Shown piece after piece: positions 61,374 to 64,000 of a stretch of DNA of 64,000 nucleotides. The position numbers were made by a program, and so were the translations under genes. The notes beneath the pieces were generated by a model. That model searched no databases, had not been told where the DNA came from, and was given only the letters and a program-made list of their open reading frames with translations. Origin of the DNA: Anaerolineaceae bacterium (lineage in GTDB: Bacteria; Chloroflexota; Anaerolineae; Anaerolineales; Anaerolineaceae); the NCBI GenBank assembly GCA_016841525.1, contig JAENYZ010000001.1, positions 372,001 to 436,000 on the forward strand, given 5' to 3'. How positions within the stretch are numbered: position 1 is the stretch's first letter; each line of letters starts with the position of its first letter.

Positions 61374-63002
61374 TTAATTTATTATCTCAAATGGATAAGT
61401 AGCTAATATTTCTCCGGTGGTATTATTAGATATTTCACAGACACCTTGACCTGTAAGAAAACTCAAAGAGCTAAAAATTTTTTTATAATTTGCCCCTATG
61501 GAGACATCTTTATGAATAAATGGTTGAATTGCCCAATTGTCTCCATAACATAGAATTTTTAGATCAATAGTCATACATGAGCTTTCTCCTAATAATCCAT
61601 ATTCAATAATGATAGCTTCACCTGGCTCATATATTTGCTTGGACATTTCCCCATCAAACGACCAGTCCAGTTCCTTATAATATTCCATTATAGACGTACT
61701 ATTCTTATAACCTTCAAGATTTTCCAATATATTAATGGCTTCATTGCAATCAATCTCATCCTCTATCATAGTAATTGCTTTTTGATACTTGGTTTCATTA
61801 ATTAATTCATCTGTATCCTGATAGTCGACAAGACTATTGAATATGGATAATGCATCGTCAAATTGTTTGTCTTCTAATAAGGCTTTCCCTTTCTGCAACT
61901 TTGCATCATTAGATAATTCTTTTGAGTCCTTAAGGTCAACAAGAGTGTCAAAAATCGCTATTGCCTCATCATACTGTTTTCTCCTCAGAAAATCTTCCCC
62001 CTTTTCATAAAGTGCTTCTTTAGTCAATTTCTCAGAATCTTTATAATCATCCAAAGATTCAAAAATCGCTATTGCCTCATCATACTGTTTTCTCCTCAGA
62101 AAATCTTCCCCCTTTTCATAAAGTGCTTCTTTAGTCAATTTCTCAGAATCTTTATAATCATCCAAAGATTCAAAAATCGCTATTGCTTGATCGTATTTTA
62201 ATTTATCAAATAGATTTAAAGCTTGTCTATACTTAATGAATGGAAATAAATAATTAATAATTAAAACCCCAGCAAAAGCTATACCGATCAAAGATATTGA
62301 AACAAATCGAATTATTTTCCTTTTCTTTCTTTTCTGGACCTCTGAAGTTTCTCTAAAATTTTTTAGGTTTTCCCGCAGAAAATCATTATCAGTAACCTCA
62401 AAAATAGTTCGTTTTTCTAAACCACACCGCACACAATTATTATCTTGATTTCTATTGGACCTACCGCAAGTGCAAAACCAAAAGTCATCTTGTTTCAAAG
62501 GGAGAAATTTAAAATTCTTTGTCTTTGTAAAATCAAGCTTATTGATTTCTCGATTAAACTGCTCATAAAGGTCATCAGGCAAGGATTCAATCAGTTGCTG
62601 TATTGGAGATGTAAACTTTTGTTTTGGTGGACGCCAAATATTACCATTTGATAACACTATCTTATCAATTTCTACTTCAACTTTTCGCACCTTGTAATCC
62701 AATACTATTGGCGTTTTTTCACCAAAAGTTTTTTGATCTAATAGGTTAATGTCCATAAATGTATAGTAGGAGTATCCTTCTTTTTTTACATTTTCACCTG
62801 AATCAGTTAAACCTCTAATCTTTAACGTAATGGATGAAATCTCACTCAATTTAAGGTTTAAAATATTCAATCTAAGCTGGAGTAAAACGGACTTTGTTTT
62901 TGTGTCTAATAGAAGTGCACCTTTTTCAATCTCTGCAGGCGCATCAAGAACAAAGGAGTCATATTGAATTTCCTGTAAGCGAATATATCTTTGATTACTC
63001 AT
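61374..63002 (-). CDS. Zinc-ribbon, membrane and TPR-like repeat protein
   Basis: 542 aa. The N-terminal beta-rich domain (about 1-150) is unrecognised. A double-cysteine ribbon CTCGRSNRNQDNNCVRCG (about 180-197), one membrane helix (about 235-258) and then TPR-like repeats of 37 residues with the core DEAIAIFESLDDYKDSEKL follow. Two repeat units are identical at DNA level (61949-62059 and 62060-62170). The C-terminal domain is outside-facing by the single-pass prediction. Function unknown; perhaps an envelope partner of the neighbouring small membrane protein. Confidence 0.65.
   Translation of the reverse strand: MSNQRYIRLQEIQYDSFVLDAPAEIEKGALLLDTKTKSVLLQLRLNILNLKLSEISSITLKIRGLTDSGENVKKEGYSYYTFMDINLLDQKTFGEKTPIVLDYKVRKVEVEIDKIVLSNGNIWRPPKQKFTSPIQQLIESLPDDLYEQFNREINKLDFTKTKNFKFLPLKQDDFWFCTCGRSNRNQDNNCVRCGLEKRTIFEVTDNDFLRENLKNFRETSEVQKRKKRKIIRFVSISLIGIAFAGVLIINYLFPFIKYRQALNLFDKLKYDQAIAIFESLDDYKDSEKLTKEALYEKGEDFLRRKQYDEAIAIFESLDDYKDSEKLTKEALYEKGEDFLRRKQYDEAIAIFDTLVDLKDSKELSNDAKLQKGKALLEDKQFDDALSIFNSLVDYQDTDELINETKYQKAITMIEDEIDCNEAINILENLEGYKNSTSIMEYYKELDWSFDGEMSKQIYEPGEAIIIEYGLLGESSCMTIDLKILCYGDNWAIQPFIHKDVSIGANYKKIFSSLSFLTGQGVCEISNNTTGEILATYPFEIIN
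61949..62170. repeat. Exact 111-bp tandem duplication within the TPR gene
   Basis: Two 111-bp (37-codon) copies without a difference, followed by a decayed third copy (from 62171). Recent in-frame duplication; copy number may vary between cells. Confidence 0.95.
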
Positions 63003-63008
63003 GGCTAT

Positions 63009-63350
63009 TTACAATTTTGGTAGGTCATCAAAAATATCAGGATCTTGCAATTTTTCTTTATCAGTTCTTTTCTTTTTTGAAGCATGAATTCCACTTATTA
63101 TCAAAGATAAAGCTGGCCATAAAATCCCAAAGGATATAACATATCTTGATAAAATAATGAAGAGTGCGGTTGTTGCCAACTCTGAATCAGCTTCTGTTAC
63201 AGATGTAGTGATAATTTCAAAGATTGATGGTCCATAACCATAAGGTCCCCATGAGTATCTTAAAAAATAATTTACAACCCAAATTGTTGATATTAGAAAT
63301 GTAATTTGTGCTGCTAAGATATATGATGGCGTTGTATTTTCCTGTTTCAT
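63009..63350 (-). CDS. Small membrane protein
   Basis: 113 aa with two or three hydrophobic segments (about 10-28, 60-80, 72-90) and a basic, acidic-ended C-terminus (KKKRTDKEKLQDPDIFDDLP). Not recognised. Its stop lies 6 bp before the start of the zinc-ribbon/TPR gene, so they form an operon. Confidence 0.6.
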   Translation of the reverse strand: MKQENTTPSYILAAQITFLISTIWVVNYFLRYSWGPYGYGPSIFEIITTSVTEADSELATTALFIILSRYVISFGILWPALSLIISGIHASKKKRTDKEKLQDPDIFDDLPKL

Positions 63351-63716
63351 GTGATTTTCTCCTTTTAGTTTTTATGTGATAATAATTTAAATGTAACAAA
63401 CTAAATTACATCCTATTAATACTTCCCACCATTATTAAAGTTCTTCTCTTTTTATTTGAGTTTATGATTTTCATTTTGTCCCACCTTCTATTTAGATAAT
63501 CGCTTGGAAGATTTTAGAACGCAATTTTCCCTAGTAATTCATAAAAACCGTAGAGGCCTGATAGTATTTACCATTATAATACGAAACACTTCAAACAAAT
63601 CATAGAAACCTGGATATTTAAATTTTCATTTTGACTTCTGAATCGCAATAATTGACATACTAATCAACCAGATCATATCTCTTTTTAATTAGTAAATCCT
63701 AGCTGTTATGAATACT
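63351..63716. other. A+T-rich non-coding region
   Basis: No gene, RNA or clear hairpin is seen. It carries the promoter region of the small membrane protein operon. Confidence 0.4.
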
Positions 63717-63738
63717 TACTGCAACCTTACTGCAACCC
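63717..63738. repeat. Arm-type direct repeat pair, copy 3
   Basis: Identical to the pair at 34510-34531 and in the same orientation; the next 15 bp (ATAtTCTTATAC-like) also resemble the left copy. It suggests that an attachment end of the element, or of a neighbour element, is close. Confidence 0.7.
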
Positions 63739-63781
63739 AGTAATATTTCTTATACATATTATCAAGAATATACAAGATTTT

Positions 63782-63797
63782 CCCCTATATATAGGGG
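63782..63797. repeat. CCCC-TATATATA-GGGG palindrome, right copy
   Basis: A perfect 16-nt palindrome, like the one at 34460-34474 near the tRNA. It lies 10 bp from the stop of the BrxA-like fragment. Confidence 0.6.
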
Positions 63798-63807
63798 TGA
63801 TGATATT

Positions 63808-64000
63808 CTATAACACTATATATACGGAATATAAATCAACAGGTACTTCTTCCATATCCAATCGTAGAAATTTGTCACGGATCACCTCGACAGCAAAATC
63901 ACAAATAAAACGGTAAGTCTTACAAACAGCCAACCATAACAATTGCTTTTGCTCTTTGGCATTGGTGTTAACTAATAATTCAAGCTCTTCTTCTTCAAGA
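63808..64000 (-). pseudogene. BrxA-like (DUF1819) gene, C-terminally truncated, 5' part outside window
   Basis: 63 codons are visible to the stop TAG. NAKEQKQLLWLAVCKTYRFI and DFAVEVIRDKFLRLD match the DUF1819/BrxA pattern (EQRLLLFxAICKTYRLFFDF). In this family about 50-60 more residues with a second conserved region normally follow; here the frame ends 14 residues later in VDLYSVYIVL, next to the palindrome. BrxA is a DNA-binding protein of BREX phage defence. It appears cut off by the element end, with no brxB to its left. A start lies beyond the window, so the N-terminus could not be checked. Confidence 0.6.

Noticed and set aside
61949-62220. CRISPR-like array
   Set aside because: The direct repeats are 111 bp, contiguous without spacers, and in frame within a TPR-type gene.
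63600-64000. Right attachment site with duplicated tRNA-Arg 3' end
   Set aside because: I searched for the T-arm and acceptor sequence (TTCGAGTCGCGCC) near the right repeats and did not find it; it must be beyond the window if it exists.

Overview
The window looks like a chromosome segment of an anaerobic, non-phototrophic Chloroflexota bacterium (class Anaerolineae or close relatives). The basis is the overall protein flavour (Anaerolineae-type family-5 peptide transporter, SHOCT/auto-adhesin membrane pair, large secreted propeller protein ending in YLPQILK) and a T-box controlled valS. This is inference from sequence character, not from a database search. TGA is an ordinary stop codon here, with one clear exception described below.

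Positions 1-34,300 are ordinary chromosome, with some unusual genes. A partial murJ at the left edge is followed by a tightly coupled five-gene RNA-modification operon (1197-6082): an RsmI-like methylase, a TGT-like transglycosylase, two tandem Arm/FmrO-type 16S methyltransferases and an RsmF/NOP2-like m5C methyltransferase. The known relatives of the four methyltransferase genes all act on helix 44 of 16S rRNA (C1402, G1405, C1407). RsmE (U1498) and a second, canonical RsmI follow within 4 kb, as does a YhhQ-type queuosine-precursor transporter. Next come lipid genes (plsC, dagK-like), a HAD hydrolase, a 577-aa protein with a nucleoside-phosphorylase-like C-terminus, and valS with a complete promoter, GUC-specifier T-box and terminator. 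A 1634-aa secreted protein, gmd, and a peroxiredoxin-like gene with an in-frame UGA at its catalytic cysteine (a predicted selenoprotein) follow. After these lie a beta-lactamase-fold exported protein, a SHOCT/adhesin pair, and a complete peptide ABC transporter whose binding protein appears circularly permuted and whose DppC carries an extra extracytoplasmic domain.

At 34,358 a tRNA-Arg(TCG) marks the start of a visibly more A+T-rich integrated element that runs to the right edge. Its left end has a DUF1232 gene bracketed by integrase-arm-like repeats, a tyrosine integrase, excisionase-like HTH proteins, a primase/helicase-type ATPase with a candidate opposite-strand small RNA, ArdC antirestriction protein, a SymE-like protein, a HIRAN protein and zinc-ribbon proteins. 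Several of these genes have an intrinsic-terminator hairpin just upstream of their ribosome binding site. A 1.2-kb non-coding stretch with palindromes and iteron-like repeats precedes a co-directional defence operon (44,523-55,091): hsdR, hsdM, hsdS, then a second, large N6-adenine methyltransferase, an AAA ATPase and an HNH nuclease (Septu PtuA/PtuB-like). On the opposite strand lie a DUF91/DUF5655 nuclease-like protein, a 926-aa phospholipase-D-fold protein overlapping a 556-aa protein of unknown family, a small PD-(D/E)XK-like protein, a zinc-ribbon/TPR membrane protein with an exact 111-bp tandem duplication, and a small membrane protein. The right edge holds a third copy of the arm-type repeat, a palindrome, and the 3' end of a BrxA-like (BREX) gene that looks C-terminally truncated. 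No second copy of the tRNA 3' end is visible, so the right attachment site is probably outside the window.

The candidates I consider most likely to be new are (i) the helix-44 modification operon with two Arm-type genes and a TGT paralogue, (ii) the type I RM operon fused in transcription to a methyltransferase-ATPase-HNH set, (iii) the selenocysteine peroxiredoxin and (iv) the permuted peptide-binding protein.
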